Assembly (NCBI GenBank): GCA_016771945.1
Contig: QZLF01000002.1
Span: forward strand, 892,105-956,104
Direction of reading: 5' to 3'
DNA length: 64,000 nucleotides
DNA from: Candidatus Leucobacter sulfamidivorax
GTDB lineage: Bacteria > Actinomycetota > Actinomycetes > Actinomycetales > Microbacteriaceae
Of the stretch, positions 63,383 through 64,000 are shown piece after piece (the first letter of the stretch is position 1; every line of letters starts with the position of its first letter). Both the position numbers and the translations under genes were made by a program. The notes below the pieces were generated by a model. The model had not been told where the DNA came from. It was given only the letters and a program-made list of their open reading frames with translations, and did not search any database.

Positions 63383-63444
63383 CGCGATAGATCGCGATAT
63401 CGGGATAGCGCGATAGATCGCGATATCGGGATAGCGCGATAGAT
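63381..63444. repeat. 26-bp tandem repeat (2.5 copies)
   Basis: Two identical 26-bp units (63381-63406, 63407-63432) and a partial third (63433-63444) begin AGCGCGATAGATCGCGATAT. Each contains the palindromes ATCGCGAT and GATATC. The array fills the gap between the NmrA-like stop and the ridA ribosome-binding site. Confidence 0.85.
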
Positions 63445-63470
63445 GGAGAAGAGAGAGAAGGAGAGCCGGA

Positions 63471-63881
63471 ATGACCGTGCAGCTGCTGAGCCCCGAGGGG
63501 ATGATCTCCGGGGTGCCCTTCGAGCACGTGGCCGTGGCGAGCGGCGCGCGCCAGGTCCACGTCGCCGGGCAGACCTCGGTCGACGCCGAAGGGAACCTCG
63601 TGGCGCCCGGCGATCTCACGGGCCAGGTCTCGCAGGCGATGCGCAACGTCGCCGTCGGGCTCGCCGCCGCCGGGGCCGGCTTCGGCGATGTCGTGCGCTT
63701 CACCTTCTACCTGCCCGATTGGCGGACCGCGAAGCACGACGCCTTCCTCGCGGGCATCGCGGCGGTCGCCGACGAGCTCGGGATCCCGCAGCCCATGCCG
63801 CCGTCGACGCTCATCGGCGTCGCGGCGCTCTTCGAGCCTGGCAACCTCGTCGAGATCGAGGCGACCGCCGTGCTCGACTGA
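63471..63881 (+). CDS. RidA-family (YjgF/YER057c/UK114) protein
   Basis: A 136-residue RidA-type protein, which hydrolyses reactive enamine/imine intermediates released by PLP enzymes. It has VHVAGQTSVDAEGNLVAPGDL, QAMRNVAVGLAAAGAGFGDVV and PPSTLIGVAALFEPGNLVEIEATAVL. The last segment lacks the arginine of canonical RidA (R105 region, typically ARxxVEV), so it belongs to a related subgroup with uncertain activity. Start follows AAGGAGAG. A strong terminator follows. Confidence 0.88.
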   Translation: MTVQLLSPEGMISGVPFEHVAVASGARQVHVAGQTSVDAEGNLVAPGDLTGQVSQAMRNVAVGLAAAGAGFGDVVRFTFYLPDWRTAKHDAFLAGIAAVADELGIPQPMPPSTLIGVAALFEPGNLVEIEATAVLD

Positions 63882-63914
63882 TATGTAGCCGTTTGTGTCA
63901 AGTGGGCAGGGGTA

Positions 63915-63948
63915 AGCACCCGTCAGGCCGGGTTGCCTGACGGGTGCT
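63915..63948 (+). terminator. Strong terminator after ridA
   Basis: AGCACCCGTCAGGC and GCCTGACGGGTGCT form a perfect 14-bp stem with a 6-nt loop, followed by CTTCGT. The symmetric arms would also work on the minus strand. Nothing else is recognised in 63949-64000. Confidence 0.88.
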
Positions 63949-64000
63949 CTTCGTCCGTGCTGCTGATGTGAGGGTGCGGCGTGTCTGATGACGCGTGGTC

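Noticed and set aside
63381-63444. Possible small CRISPR array
   Set aside because: The units are directly adjacent with no spacers and no cas genes are present; it is a plain tandem repeat.
63882-64000. Start of another insertion sequence at the right edge (GGCGTGTCT near 63978)
   Set aside because: Only nine bases match the IS end, the target duplication cannot be seen, and no transposase frame follows within the window.

Overview
The window comes from a high-GC actinobacterium, most likely a member of the Microbacteriaceae (Leucobacter-like). Codons are strongly GC-biased, several genes have TANNNT -10 boxes 6-8 nt before the start codon (leaderless transcripts), and the translation genes have the actinobacterial order infC-rpmI-rplT-rRNA methylase and pheS-pheT. 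These two blocks normally lie close together. Here they are separated by about 56 kb (2.6-58.9 kb) of accessory metabolism. No integrase, tRNA or attachment-site duplication is visible.

Layout. 0.1-2.6 kb: infC (probable ATC start), rpmI, rplT, TrmH/SpoU methylase. 2.6-13.5 kb: sulfur block 1, with three acyl-CoA-dehydrogenase-fold flavin monooxygenases (DszC/SfnB type), a luciferase-like (LLM) monooxygenase, a methionine-type importer (metI divergent from metQ-metN), a CBS-like enzyme and a cystathionine gamma-synthase/lyase. 13.6-30.8 kb: nitrile block, with two nitrilases, a ribose-type ABC importer, a serine hydrolase of beta-lactamase fold, two LLM monooxygenases, a branched-chain-type ABC importer with a LivM-LivG fusion, LysR and AraC regulators, and an OsmC protein. 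Two of its operons begin with near-identical promoter/operator modules. 30.8-38.5 kb: sulfur block 2, with a second MetNIQ system split by an IS5-family element, an ATP-grasp enzyme translationally coupled to an SfnG-like LLM, and an O-acetylhomoserine sulfhydrylase. 38.5-47 kb: a Dpp-type ABC importer (both ATPases fused) flanked by two DszA/NtaA-like LLM enzymes. 47-50.2 kb: copper/haem cluster (Dyp peroxidase, PCu(A)C chaperone, CopC, membrane protein). 50.2-58.9 kb: aromatic block, with a LysR regulator, flavoprotein hydroxylase, alpha/beta hydrolase, orphan binding protein, chlorophenol-hydroxylase-like enzyme, maleylacetate reductase and hydroxyquinol 1,2-dioxygenase. 58.9-64 kb: pheS, pheT, an NmrA-like protein, a 26-bp tandem repeat, RidA and a strong terminator.

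How the genes fit together (inference). The accessory block looks like a scavenging island. Importers bring in sulfur- or nitrogen-bearing organics. Nine FMNH2-dependent monooxygenases could oxidise them and release sulfite or aldehydes. PLP enzymes then make cysteine and methionine. Nitrilases release ammonia from nitriles, and the last block funnels phenolics through hydroxyquinol to maleylacetate and 3-oxoadipate. No flavin reductase is encoded in the window, so the monooxygenases must share one made elsewhere. The strongest candidate for an undescribed system is the nitrile block, where uptake, hydrolysis and oxidation genes appear to be co-regulated through a duplicated ACAAC-N5-GTTGT operator.
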